A DNA stretch of 64,000 nucleotides from Stereocaulon alpinum (taxonomy: Eukaryota; Ascomycota; Lecanoromycetes; Lecanorales; Stereocaulaceae), in NCBI GenBank assembly GCA_018257865.1, contig JAEUBA010000005.1, positions 434,001-498,000 of the forward strand, in the 5' to 3' direction. The translations under genes were made by a program, and so were the position numbers. The notes below the pieces were generated by a model. That model saw only the letters and a program-made list of their open reading frames with translations, was not told where the DNA came from and did no database searches. Positions 33,527 through 45,792 of the stretch are shown piece after piece (positions within the stretch are counted from its first letter, which is position 1; each line of letters starts with the position of its first letter).

Positions 33527-35202
33527 CATCTGAGAGGTACCCTCTACTTTCGGTCCCCCCCTGCGACTAGATGCCTGGCGCGAGACCCTGCATGATCCAA
33601 CTTCTTCTCGCTTACCTCATGTTTATGTTTTATTCCCCTTCTTGCATGCATGCATTCGTTGTTCGGTGCTTATTTTTTACGAGCCGATTATGGGAACTGG
33701 TTCTAGTAGCGAGCGTGCTTGGTTTATGCTTCATAGATCATAGACTAGACCATAGACTGATCATTAGCATTAAAAGCTTATGGCATTTCATGATACTCTT
33801 TTACATTTCTTTCCACACATTCGCGGCAGCATGATTCGATGTATTAACAGTGAGCTCTCAGCAATCCATCGCTTGTGCAGGAAATATACATCACGACCGA
33901 CTACTCCAGCAACCCAAAAAAGACGGAGTTACTCGTCTACCACTGCTGATATTGGTAAGTATCACCTCCAAGATCCACCCGTCTGCACATGCTATATTGA
34001 TAAATTTCTCGCTTGGGCAGAGAGCATACATCTCAATCAACCACTCCAGCGACACCGAGGCAAAGAGAGTACTCATCCGCTATCATCAACATTAACAACC
34101 ATCGTCGTCGAATCTTCAAAAGGCTCCACAAGCTACGCAACACGTAGCGTCATTTGCGCCGTCATAGGCTTTCTCCTGGAGGACTAGTGTGAGCTTGCGG
34201 AGAGCATTGTTACACGATAGGTTGATAATCACTTCACCAATCATGCTATTTGCAGCAGTGGCATGGAGAGACAGATATTTGGGAAAGGGGGCGTTTGTCA
34301 ATGCCAATCTGCCTGGGGGAATTGAATTCAGAGAAAGATGCGCATCACTATCAGCTTTCGAGCACCGTAGTATGTCTACGACATGCGCACAACGGCACAT
34401 CACCACTCATTCCCACTTCGTTGAAACTGCATGAATTATCATCTACCAACACGAAAAAGTGGGTATCGTCTTATCTCGTCTAGCCAACCAGCTCTTTCAC
34501 GCAAGCTAGAAATAACTAATTAAAGAATAAGTACAGCATGAAGAAGAACCATGAACATCATTATGCCTTTTTGCCCCTCCTCTCATATCAAAAAGACTTC
34601 TATCGTAGGTACGTAGCTCACATCCCTGTGTATGTATCGCCGATCTTCATGACAGTGTGGTGTGCCTGTTTTCGTGTACGATAAAAATACAGTTCCTCGC
34701 CGGCTCGGCGCCTGGAGAAACAATGGATGTCTGTCTATGCTGATGCTTTCGGCCGTCACTATGTACTGAGGTTGGTGGGGGAGCATTAGTCGATTTGGAA
34801 TTGGAAGGGGATTTTGGCTCGGCCGTCACTGCGTGCTGCGCTGTGCCCCACAGAGGAGCGTGGGTAGATGGAGGTTGTGAAAGGAATGATGATGGAAATC
34901 TTCGAGTGTAGTGTCGATGCTGCCAGGTGGAAGGTTATGCCCTCGTGCAGATGGTGTAGGCATGAATTAAAGGAAAAGACCAACATGCGTAGTACCGACG
35001 TGAAGTTGGTAATTTGACGATGGTTGGCTCCAAGTAGGGCAGCTCCGAAAGAGAAGGTGCGTGCATGCGTCGGTCTTGCGTAATGTAGATGCTCGTCGTT
35101 CAGTTGTCTGTGGCTGTGTTGGCGGCCAGCGTGCTTCTATTGTACAGTTGTATTGTGGACTCTGGTGACTCTCTAGTGTCTCCTCCTAGGTGCTGACAAG
35201 GT
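33527..35202. other. intergenic region with tandem duplication
   Basis: About 1.7 kb. Apart from the duplicated segment listed below, no gene is recognised. A frame at 33780-34187 passes through both repeat copies and through a stop-free intron-like segment (33955-34020), but has no known domain. Confidence 0.45.
33871..34110 (+). repeat. diverged tandem duplication, 140-bp period
   Basis: Bases 33871-33970 align without gaps to 34011-34110. By hand I count 56 identities, 35 transitions and 9 transversions. Each copy begins with an acceptor-like GCTTGNGCAG, and in matching registers both encode a similar peptide (TSRPTTPAT against TSQSTTPAT). It looks like an old exon-plus-acceptor duplication. 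Confidence 0.6.
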
Positions 35203-37514
35203 CTAATGGCGAGAAGGACCAAAGAGATCCTCTCCATAGTTACCCTCACCGTAAGTGTTCGTGTCGGTACCATCATTGCCATGATAGTCTGAGGCATACG
35301 TGGGGTCGGTGCCTGACGAATACGAAGTATGCTGATCGTGATGCTGGTACCCGTTTGATACGCCAAACATGCCTCGAGGAAGCTCTGGAACCATAGACGG
35401 CAAGCCATGTCCTATTGAAGGACTATAAGGCTGGTGTTGGTAATCATTGTAGCCGTAACCGTTGTACTGGTCTTGAACGTGATGCGAACGGTGGTTGACG
35501 GGAGAACCGTCCATAGCTTGTGAAGCGTCATCATCTGCTGCATGATGAGTGTTGCGGGTTGTACGCTGTGATCTCGAAGAGCTAAGGTTGTTGCTATTGT
35601 GCACAGGCTTGTTTGCGGAGCGGCTCTGGCGCTTGGTCTTCGTAGTAGAAGGCGTCTTGATGGTGAAGTCCGAATCATCGTCAAAGCTTGCTCGACGGTT
35701 CTTCTTCGCCTTCTTGCGAGAGCGCGCATGTGATGTAAGGTTATGAGGGGCGTCGGAATCTTCGTCACTCATAGCGTCGACCGCCGACTCCTCGTCCTCC
35801 TCCACGTAAGTGACGGAGGGGACCTTCTCGACTTTACGCCCTTTGCCACGCCCCTTCTCCCCCATCATTTCACGACCAACCTCAATGGCTATCTTCTTCT
35901 GGTCATTGACTCGACGATTGTTCTTGACTCGCTGTGGATGCAATTAGTCATTGTTGGGGCCTCTATAGTGTCATAGCTCACCTGCGCGGCATAAGTAGGA
36001 TCATTAGCTACGATACAAGAGTATTCCTCCTCCATCAAGTGCTTGCAGATAGTCTTCTGGGTCTAGCAAAACAAGATCAGCAGGTCCATCAAAATATCGT
36101 AAGGAGGATTGAAGTACTTTAAGTGCCTTACATAGCTCCTCGTACCGGTGCTCAAACGAATCGTATTGGTGCACCGCCTTTTTCTCGCTGACATCTTCCC
36201 TCTCGGCTCTTCTCACCAAGTCCTAAGGACTTGTGTCAGCCTCCGACATACTTGAGTACAAAGTGGACATCATAGTCAACATACCAGCATTTCTCTAGCT
36301 TTCTCTCGGAGGCGGTCTGCCTTAGCTAAGCGTAGTTTATCCCACGTCTTAATCATGCCGAGGTTGTCCTCGGCATCACTCCCATCAACCATTGCGGCAA
36401 TCAATCCGTCCACCAAGACTCGATCTTCCTGAGGAGCTCGGATTCTTGGTAGTTGCACGTTGTCGAACGATGGGTCGGTCTGCATTGCTGCGTGACGACG
36501 CTTGCTTGTGCTCTGCTCTCGCTTCACTTGGGATCTCGGTGATGGTGGTAAAGAGGTCTCACGATGAGTCGGATTCAAACTGGATGCACTGGTGGTTGGA
36601 GTATGATGAAATTGGCTGACATGCGAGATGTTAGGTGGAGTATGAGGCAGTCCAAGTGTGTTGAAGTCGGTATGCGGTGAACGATAATGTGCATCAGGTG
36701 AGAAGCTTGGCGAGTCAGGATACTGGGTATATTGGTGAGATTTCGATTGGTGGAGCATGTTGAAGTTGGGTGTCAGAGGTGATCGTAGATTACTCTCTTC
36801 AAATGGTTGGCGTGCTTGGTGGACCATTGCACGTGCTCTGCTGTTGTGTTGGAGCGGGCCAGTGTTATGAGAGGCTACATTAGTATTGATAAATAGACCG
36901 TTGTGAGTATCAAGAAAAGTGTAATTGTTATTGTTATTGTGTGAGGGCGAGGGTGAGGGTGAACCGTTTTGAAGCCAAGGGTTGTATTGATTCCGAAGAT
37001 GTGAGTTTGGTCGAGTGAGAGGTTGAGGTCGGAGGGCTTGTGTCTGTGGCGGGTAGTTGAAAGGACTAGTGGGGTTCGTGTTGATGCCCAGCCCATCATT
37101 TGAGGGTGGCAACCATGCCCCTCTCGTACCCTGCGGATGGGCCGAACTCAGAAACACTTGACGCTGCTCGGAAGTTGCAGCATCTTGTATGTGTGTTTCT
37201 CGAGCCTCATTCTTCGCAATTATCTCGTCTTGCTCACGCTCTGAATTGCATAATACCTTGGTCGTATGCATGCCTTTGTTCAGGAGAGATTGATCGAGAC
37301 TACTGGGATCGATGTTTGGCAGATTGTGCTCCTCAGTCTCGTCTAATGTCTCGAAGTTGCACAACCCATTGCTAAAGGAAATATTGGCACCATATTCATC
37401 GCCTAGCATCTTCTCGAACTTTTGTTTGTTCGTGATGGCGTGATTCATATTCGACGCCATTCCCCCGAAACTGCTGCCCCAGGACGGGTCAGTCGAGACC
37501 GTGCGGCAGATCAC
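35203..37514 (-). CDS. large fungal protein of unknown function
   Basis: Four exons on the minus strand: 37514-36285, 36222-36118, 36062-35982, 35931-35203; introns 62, 55 and 50 bp; 714 residues. The first 380 residues are rich in Ser, Pro, Asn and His and look disordered. From about residue 370 a charged helical region runs across all introns (DGLIAAMVDGSDAED, TWDKLRLAKADRLREKA, DSFEHRYEELCKALKTQK, HLMEEEYSCIVANDPTYA, QRVKNNRRVNDQKKIAIEVG); its continuity supports the splice model. A basic segment (RSRKKAKKNRR) suggests nuclear location, and the tail is Tyr/His/Gly-rich. I do not recognise the family. An internal start, MASNMNHAI at residue 19, is possible. The long upstream spacer suggests a regulated gene. 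Confidence 0.7.
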
Positions 37515-40137
37515 GCTGTTAGGGTCTTAGGAAGTAGCACTAGGCTCTAAGACCAGTTCCTGGGCTCACAGTTTCTGCGCTGGTTCAATGCAGGGTTCTG
37601 TTGTACGTCGAGGAGAAATCGCAGTGACTCTCGTAAGCTATCGCTCAGGTGCTATTGATGACAATGTATGGCTGGCTGGATTTTGCAAACCCAGGCAGAA
37701 CTCCTCAGCAAGCCAACAAAAATTCAAATATTCAATTCCAGAAAGCAGTGGGCTCGTAAATATTGCAAGGGATCAATGTCAAAAAATCTAAATCTATTGC
37801 ACACACTCTGATCAGCGAACTTTCCAAAAAGTATTCCTCGAGCGCTGCGTCTCCGTCCCCAAGGGAACAGACAATAGCGTCATTCTGACAAACCGCAAGC
37901 CATAGCTGAGAGCTATTTCAAGATAACTTGTTGAAGAGAGTGCTGGTTTGGCGTGTTGTACTGATGTGCATCTGGATCTGGCTCGAGTCACTTACCAAGA
38001 ATATCAGATCGAATGAATCCTATCGTTCACCGTTTGCGGAATGTTGTTCCGGAGCAGCTTGATTCAACTATGAGTCAACAAAGCAGAGGGATGATGGGTG
38101 ATGGGCATGTAGGTTGGTTGGGGGAGATAGTGAGGACGAAGACGTATATGAAGGTGTAAGGAGGTGAAGGAGTAGGTTGTCGATGGTTTTATGTTGGAGA
38201 AGAAGCTTGGAGAAGTGTCGAGGACGTTTCAGGTAATGTAAAGATTCACTGCCAATGGCAGCGGGAGGGTCTCCTTCTACCCCGGACAGATCGAGGTGAA
38301 TTGTGTATGCGCATGCGTTTCACCTTTCAATTCAATTCTGTGAATATAAACAATAGATCTTGGGCGTAGATAGATTCACTGCTAAATTTAGCAAAGATTG
38401 GACGCAATTGATCATCGCGTCTCGGTGATGAAGAGTAGTAAGATCGAGAAAAGCCTTGTGATGTAATGTAATGCGATCTCTCAACGAAGTCTGAGATAGG
38501 GGTAACATTGGCCCGCATGAATGCGCTCACTCGACCACATTTTGAGGTTGTACAACCTCAAGAATACGCCGTTGATCGGGATTGGGGGCAAACAGCTTCA
38601 CGCCTCAACACAGGGTATTTCGGCCAGTGACCTGATAAGGTAAATTGAAGCGTGGTGGAGGGAGGCGGAGATCTCCAGGAAGGAAAGTATTCCAAATCAC
38701 TTCAGCAATACGGGAATGCTTGGGGTAGTATTCGAGATCTGAGAATAAAAGGGGAAAAGGACTTCGACCCCGCAGAAGTCTCTCCAATGAAACTCAGTGA
38801 GGCAAAGCGAGCTAACGTATGTAGGTAGCATGTCTAACGAGCGTTAATTGCGTGCGGAGTAAGTGTTCAGCGGTGAAGACAAAAATGGTTAGGGGATGAA
38901 GGCAAAGTTGTTCAGGGGGTGAAGGCGAAGGTCATGCACAACGAAGAGATCCAAAGTTGGGTGGGTAGCAGATCGGCACCCACAGTACCAACGATGCACA
39001 TGACTGCAAGCCATCATCAATCGCAGTGGCAATGGGCTCTCCTCAATCAAGCTAGAGCAACCGGAGTTCCACTTTTGTCTGCGGATTGCAAGGAGCATGG
39101 GGAGTAAATGGAATGTAGATATGGTCGTTCCACCAGTCGTGAGGTCCCAACGTTGCATCATCTCGTGGGAAAGCTGTCGTCTTTTGCCATCGGTGCAAGG
39201 CGCCAGGGAAGGTCGCTGTATCCATCGACTGCTAATCTCGCCGAGGGTGTGATTGGCATTCCTCTCCAGGCTACCTCGAGCTTGGCAGTCCTCTCCAGGC
39301 CATTCACAGCAAGGATTCAGAAATCTCGCTAAATGAACGTCTCATAGGACGAGGTACCGCGGCTCATGGCCAGTATGTCACAAGAAAGCCACTTGGTCCT
39401 AGAAGCGAACTTTCGAGTCAGGCCTAACGGAGAGCAGCATAGGCTGAGGATTAAAGGCTACCCATGAAGGCTCATGATACTGCAAAGCTAGACGAGGGTC
39501 AGATGTGTTCTTATCCGCTTGTATCAATGCAGTTACGGTTGTACCTCTCTTACTCAGATGTGCAAAGAATGTTGTTGTCATGTATGCTTGGTTGGGTGTG
39601 TGTGGCTGTTGTTAGCACTTTGCTTTAGCGAGTGAGCATCATCGTCACCTTTGCTTTGCTTGAATCGAAGCGAATCGCTGTTGCTATTTCAGTGCGGTCT
39701 CACAAATGATGTTCGCCGCCATGATGATCCTGCGGCTCGATTGGAATCAAGACGGCGTTGCACGGAGAAGTAGTTGACCTTAACGGAGAGGTCAGGTCAT
39801 GTTCTGACGAATGCAGCAAGCTCTATAGGCGTCGTCATGGTAAAAGCCGGAACATTCGTTGAGCAGACTTCGCTCTGGAAGTTCTGTAAGTCACAAAGAA
39901 TTCTGTGAAGGGGGATGACTCTTTAAGTGTTATTCTCAGAGGATCACGACAGCTCCTTCTCCGGAAAGTGAATTATTGTACTCTACGCCAAGAAGCTAGC
40001 ACGAGAACGGTTTTTGATATCATTTGTCTCAGCGCCTGAACATTCACATTCGACTGACTAAAGATTATGAAATCTATTGAACAAGTGGCTTGTGTCCTGA
40101 TGATTGGCTATCATAGTGCTAAGGTCCGACTGATGGT
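37515..40137. other. long intergenic region, about 2.6 kb
   Basis: Upstream of the unknown gene and downstream of FIP1. No gene is recognised; short frames only. The length suggests an extended promoter or a leader exon for the unknown gene. Confidence 0.45.
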
Positions 40138-41239
40138 TTACCATCTACGACCTTGGCCCCGTCCTTGATTTCTACCACCACCACCTCCACCTTGATAACC
40201 ATAGCCCATTTGCTGTTGGTTTTGACCCTGTTGGCCATAAGCTTGCCCGCCGAAGTTCTGATTAGGATCTCCGGCCCCTCCACCACCTGCCTGCATCATC
40301 TGCACGAAAGCTGCCTGATCCATCTGAGTAGGATCGATGCCTTGAGCCATCATCTGTGCCATCATCTGTTGCATGTCTGGTAGCATGTCACCCGCCCCTG
40401 CCATAGCGGGCATACCCGGCTGAGCACCACCAGCGGGTCCTGGCATCCCTGGCATCGGCGGCATGCCACCTGGAATACTCATAAAATTCTGCATGTCATC
40501 CATCTGTTTCTTCATATCCGTAACCTCCTTCCGTAGCTCCTTTTGCTTCAAGCAGTAGCTCGCCCACGTGAATTCATCGAAACCGTAGTTGAAATAGTCT
40601 GTCATGTCGGTGCCTGGCCGCCGCCAGGGCTTGTCGTCCTCTGGAAAATCTGCATTGGTCTTGTCAGCTCATGAGATTACCCCGAGCATGGCATTGGCTA
40701 TCCAACCAGCATCCATATCGATTTCGGTGATTGGCTTCCCCGTTGATTCATAGATAGGTTTGGCGTCCATGTCCACGTTCGAGGCCTTCACTGCTGGGTA
40801 AGAAGCGCCAGGTCTGGACTGTGTTTCCTTCCCAGGGGCTTCGGTTTTTATTCCTGGTGATCCTTTACGGGCAGCACCTATATCTGTTGAAGGTGTCCTT
40901 CCAGGTGGCCCTTTCAATGCATTGACACGCGGCGGTTGCCTAGGTAATTCGTCAGTAAGGCATTAGGTAAGATCGAAGAACAGGCTACATACGCGGTTTC
41001 TGTTTTTGGATCACGCTCAAGGATAATGTCGATATCCTACAGGGCATAGTCAGAGAGTCGACTAGGCTAAATAACAGAGTCGTACCAACCGAGTCGCTCT
41101 CCTCTTCTTCTACTTCTTCTCCCTCCTCTTCGTCCTCGTTTTTGTGTGCTAGAGGGTTGGCCACATTGATGTGAGTAGCATGGGTGTGCACTGTACTGTC
41201 ATCTGGAGCATAGATATCGTCTTCTTCCTCTTCCTCCAT
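40138..41239 (-). CDS. FIP1: pre-mRNA polyadenylation factor Fip1
   Basis: Four exons on the minus strand: 41239-41090, 41036-40993, 40939-40707, 40649-40138; introns 53, 53 and 57 bp; 312 residues. Fip1 tethers poly(A) polymerase to the cleavage and polyadenylation factor. The N-terminus is strongly acidic (EEEEEDD; GEEVEEEESDS), followed by DIDIILERD. The family signature is DFPEDDKPWRRPGTDMTDYF plus NYGFDEFTWASYCLKQKELR, starting near residue 142 and rebuilt across the last intron. The tail is Met/Pro/Gly-rich and ends with an RGQGRRW-type RG segment. It is head to head with NUP49. Confidence 0.95.
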
Positions 41240-41658
41240 GATATATGATACGAGTGTTGCTGAACAAGAAAGAACGGGAGCTGGATAACACTTTTGTGAG
41301 CTTGCTCACTTCACCTTCTTTTGTTCCGCAACAAAAGGCGCGGGAGCCTCTTGGAGAGGGCCCAAAAGCTGGCTACTTAGGCGATGAGATGCATCCCTTA
41401 AAGTCTGACGTATTTGCGTTCGAAGGGCAAGATCAGGGGCTGTATCTAGGGGTTCCTGGGCTTCAACCCTAGCCTCTAGGTACCTACCTACCGTAAGGAG
41501 TAAGGTACCGTTGACTGGTTGACTAGTGGACCCTTTCCTTGGCGTTTCCTTGGCACTTCGCGTCGCGGGCTGCCAGTCTACTTCCTTTTCCTCTTCTTAC
41601 TCCATGAAATCACGTATCGTTGCACAAGATATCGTTATCAAGTCATTCGCACCTCGTT
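41240..41658. promoter_or_regulatory. bidirectional promoter FIP1/NUP49
   Basis: A 419-base head-to-head spacer. It contains the 10-bp palindrome TAGGTACCTA at 41477-41486 and a second GGTACC at 41504-41509. Similar motifs occur in the TAP42/dcl1 spacer. Factor unknown. Confidence 0.5.
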
Positions 41659-43149
41659 ATGTTCGGCCGCTCTCAAAGCGGACCCGGCGGTCTAAGCATC
41701 AACACAAATTCAGCAAACGCTTTTCCGTGAGTGAACTTGGGACAATTCAATTGTAGGCCTTGCTGATCACAATGATGCCTTTGGCAGCAACTCAAATCAA
41801 CCTCCCACCTCTACCGGCGAACCTGCAGGATCCTTATTTGGCTCCCTAACAACGTCGCAGCCTCAGCAGAGCACCAGCGCGTCGCAGCCACACCAAACGA
41901 GCAGCCTTTTTGGGAACCCCTCACAGCCCCAGCAAAGCGGAGGATTGTTTGGATCGTCAACTCAAGCTGGAAACATTCAGCAACAACAGGGTTCGAGCAT
42001 CTTTGGTGGTGCCAGCACTCAGGGGACCGGCGGAGGCCTGTTTGGGTCACAACAGGACAAATCGCAAATGGGGGGAGGTTTATTTGGATCTAGCAATGCA
42101 CAGACATCACAAGCTCAGCAAGGTGGAGGCTTGTTTGGTTCATTAGGCCAGAACCAACCCCAACAGACACAGGGCAGTCTCTTTGGTGGATTCAGTGACC
42201 AGAATAGGTCTTCATCACTATTGTGGGTACTACCTAAGCCAGCAATCTCTTTAGATGACATAGCTGACACATGTCCAGCGGAAACACACAAAACCAACAA
42301 CAGAGCCAGCAGCCAGCTCCAATGCAACAACCACCTCTTCCTCGGTTGCCACAAATCGGCCAACAGATGCAACAGCAGACAGTGCCGGGGGTCAAGTTGA
42401 GCATCAACGAGCTCCGTGGTACAACGCGCTTCAATGATCTGCATGAGGAGCTTCAGAAAGTGATCGAGAACGTAGACAATTTCATCCTCGGTCAAATCAA
42501 AATGCGAGAGGATTGCTTGCAGATCGGTCCTCAGATCAATGTCGAGGTCTCTCAAATGGCGCCAGATGTCGAGTACTGTACAAAGTCGCTTGAGACTATG
42601 CAGAATGCCCTGGAGAACGACGCAGAGTCTATTGCCTTTGCCAAGAACCTTGTTAAGGCCGATGCAGCAGATGCGAAATTGAGCTTCCGGGCGATCCAAA
42701 ATCTCAAACAGCCATCACAATTTCACCAAACCGACTTATGGACTACGTCCACCTCATCTCATTCCCAGGGCCCATCATTTCCTGATCAAACAGCGGAAGA
42801 CGGCGCGAGCCGCACTATTGTGGAATACTTCTCGAAACAGGCCGAGGAAATGACTAGGACCTTGGATACTTACAAGCGCAATATTACGGAGGTCGAGACC
42901 TACCTGAATGGCGTCGAGTCGAATACCATGCAACAAATGCAGCAAATGATGTTCAGTAGAGCACGCGATGGGGGAGAGAAAAGTGCGGAAGATCAAGTCA
43001 GAGAATTGGCCGCCGTCTTGAGAGATTTTGAGGCCGGCATCTTAGGTGTTGCAGCAAAAGTAGGTTCTGCAAGAGAACAGGTTCAAGAAGTGATGCTCGG
43101 CCCAAATGAGGTTGTCGGTAATAGAGGTAGGAGATATGGTATTCCTTGA
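41659..43149 (+). CDS. NUP49: nucleoporin Nup49 (GLFG type)
   Basis: Three exons, 41659-41726, 41788-42222 and 42279-43149; introns 61 and 56 bp; 457 residues. The N-terminal half is an FG-repeat domain with GGLFGS, SSLFGNP, SSIFGGA and GSLFGG repeats in Gln-rich spacers. The second intron is placed so that its junction rebuilds one more repeat (SSSLFGN). The C-terminal half is coiled coil (GVKLSINELRGTTRFNDLHE, VDNFILGQIKMRE, VEYFSKQAEEMTRTLDTYK) that in yeast binds Nsp1 and Nup57 in the central channel. It starts MFGRSQSG, as in relatives. Together with FIP1 it forms a divergent pair devoted to mRNA processing and export. Confidence 0.93.
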
Positions 43150-44417
43150 CGGACACTTGTTCAATTGTTGATGGGACTGTCGCACTAAATGCATCCACCC
43201 AACAGCCAAATACATGTCTTTGGTAACATCTTCTGAAGAAACAACTTAGCAGGGCTTGGAGCCTTAGATGACAAGGGCTTTCAATCGAGCAAGGAGAAGA
43301 CCACGCTCAAAGCCATGCGAATGTCCTCAGATCATTGTGTGTTTACTACCATGGTCCTGCAGAAGTCTCGCTCGTCCTTCCTCATTAAACATCGCACCCC
43401 GCACCCCGGAATGAGCGTTCTAAACATATCGTATCGGCTATTCTCAAACACGCAGAGAGCCTGACCTGTTGAAGCTGATGAATTGTCGAAGATCGCCGCG
43501 AAGTTCAGCGCATTAGGGGGCTGGTTCAGAGGAGAAGAGGGATTATTCATACTCCAGCTGCAAGGCGCTGTGGCCTTCGAACGCCAGAGCCCGCGCGGTG
43601 AGGAAGAGGCGAAACAAACAACCCCACCCTACATATCTATTAGGACTTCGGATTCCTTGATCCGACACTCTTAAATTTCCTAGCTTACCGACTCCCACGA
43701 CTCGGAATATGCGACAACATCCTCTTCTCGCTTTCCCTGGCTCGTGTAAACGCTCTTACCCTGCCATTGACCTTTCGTCTACTGAATCCATGTGATCAGA
43801 CTCAAAACAGATCCGATCATCATGCGGAGGATTATCTTTGCAACGTACAGACGTTGAACCGTGCGATCTCTCTTACTTGATTGCAGTGATTTGTCGAGCA
43901 TCTATTCAATGGGAAGCCTGCAGATAGACGAAGAGGTATACTAGGGATCAAAACGACTAACTTTGCCGACCAATTTCGCTCTTTCGTCTGTGGCACATGG
44001 TTTATGCATTGTCGATATCAGCAAGATGATATGCCTGAAACGGCTTTTTGGAGCACGTGAAACACGCGAACTGGGGACCCCACCATGTGAGAGCCTTACC
44101 ACCACGCAGGGTGATCAAAGCTTCGAAAGTTTTGCCGGGTAGGCCCCTCCGAGAAGCCTAGATCTACATGGGAAGTGCCGATGCTACGAGATGTAGGATT
44201 GTGGAAAATAGCCGCAAGCAACATTTGGCGGCTTGAATTGCTCGATATGGGAATGATGGAGGCTCAAGAACCCCGTCTTTGTCTAAGGTAGGGTCGGCAG
44301 GCTCGATCAGATAGCGGAGATTTTGTGAGCAGGGTCTATGATTCTAATCATTCTAAAAAAAGAAAAAGGCTTGGATCGGGTAAAAAGTTGGGCATTGATG
44401 CGCATCGTAGTGCATTG

Positions 44418-44462
44418 GCGCGGTAAGTAAGTGATGTTTCAAACCCAGTTCATTTACCGCGC
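44418..44462 (+). repeat. 9-bp perfect inverted repeat
   Basis: GCGCGGTAA at 44418-44426 is complementary to TTACCGCGC at 44454-44462, with a 27-base loop. It lies far from genes. Could be a binding site or a chance hairpin. Confidence 0.6.
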
Positions 44463-45681
44463 TTGCAAGACCCAGTCGTCATACAATTTTGCGATCGATT
44501 AATTAGCTGAGCACGTCTGTTGAACGAGGACCACCCTGCCTTGGAGACCTTCTCAGATTAATCATTGACGCTTGAATCCAATCATTCGCGATACATGGCA
44601 CTTTGTACCCCTGCTTCGCTATGAGTTGTACGAAAACCTTCTTGCCATCTCAGATCCACCGAAACGAGCAAATACACTTGTCGAGATTGGCTGGTCGCCT
44701 TCTATGTCGCATGGCCTATCCTGGAACACTTGTGCGCTTCCACACTATTGCCGTTATAACCAGAATATGGGCTACGTGTCAGGCTGGCTGACGTCGAGTG
44801 GGACGAATTGGAGCCCAACGGTGATCAAGGCCTGAGTCGCGTGAGTTGACATCAAACAAACAGGCCGAGTCGACGGCCTTGACCCAGTCTTGCACGATGA
44901 CCTTGACAAGGCATGGTACTGGAGAATTTTGCTGGATCCGAGCCTTCGCATCTCTGGTTATGTTTGAAAATAGCTCTGGCAAGGGTCGAAGCAAGACAAA
45001 AAAAGGCTCTTAACTTTTGTGAGTGTTGCCAGCCAACTGAGAAAAGCTCGAGCATATCACTACTGTGCTCTGCCGCAGCGTTTATTAAGAAATTCTCCGG
45101 GAAGTATGTCGGATATGCGAAGGGCCCTGAAACACTCAAAAAATTTACATCATACTCGCCGCGCAATTGTTCCCTGTCGAGCAAGTGACTTGCAGCTCGC
45201 CTCAGAATCAGCAGCGAATTGTGTACCGTCTGGCGCGTGCGTACTTTTTCCTTTGCGCCAGACAACTTAATTCTCCGTCGTATTTCTGGAGATATGATAA
45301 TGCGCATAACCTCAAGGATCACTTTCCCTAGCCACTCCTTGGTCTTGTACATTCGTGCTATTCAATGATTGATTCGAGTAACGCCCCTAGTCGTTGGGTC
45401 TCACTGTGCTTTGACCGAGGCAGTTGTTGAGGAGATCCCTCTCACTCAAGTCATAGCCGAGCGTAAAGCTTTCAGTGCTTTCTGCTAGGATGGAATTTAC
45501 ATTATGAATATTCGATCGGTGGCTCGTCGGAGGAAGACATCCAATTCAAACGCAATACTTCTTGTCAAGCTTCGTTCTTTCTTCCTCCATGAAAACATTT
45601 CGAAACCTATAACCGAAATTGCATGCGCTCCTAAATACCTTGAAGGAGATCGGTACATCAAACAGAACTTCGTTTAGTAGC

Positions 45682-45688
45682 TATAAAA
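45682..45688 (+). promoter_or_regulatory. TATA-like box of the Zn2Cys6 gene
   Basis: TATAAAA lies 105-111 bases before the preferred start codon at 45793. It supports that start over the in-frame ATG at 45619, which would lie upstream of the box. Confidence 0.4.
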
Positions 45689-45792
45689 ACGCCCGGCGGT
45701 TGAAAGTCTCGAGCTCTTGCGGACCAAGCTGGCATTGGTCAACTTCAACAGCCTCTTTACCAAAGCCCCGTCATTCGCATCAATTTTACACC

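Larger units (their letters stand above)
43150..45792. other. long intergenic region, about 2.6 kb
   Basis: 3' region of NUP49 and long upstream region of the Zn2Cys6 gene. No gene is supported; a 166-codon minus frame at 44852-45352 has no recognisable features. It holds an inverted repeat (44418-44462) and a TATA-like box near the right end. Confidence 0.45.

Noticed and set aside
33891..34076. Minus-strand frame across the tandem duplication
   Set aside because: It crosses both copies without respecting their period and shows no features; more likely chance.
44852..45352. 166-codon minus-strand frame
   Set aside because: No domain, no convincing promoter, composition not coherent; it lies in a long upstream region and can arise by chance.
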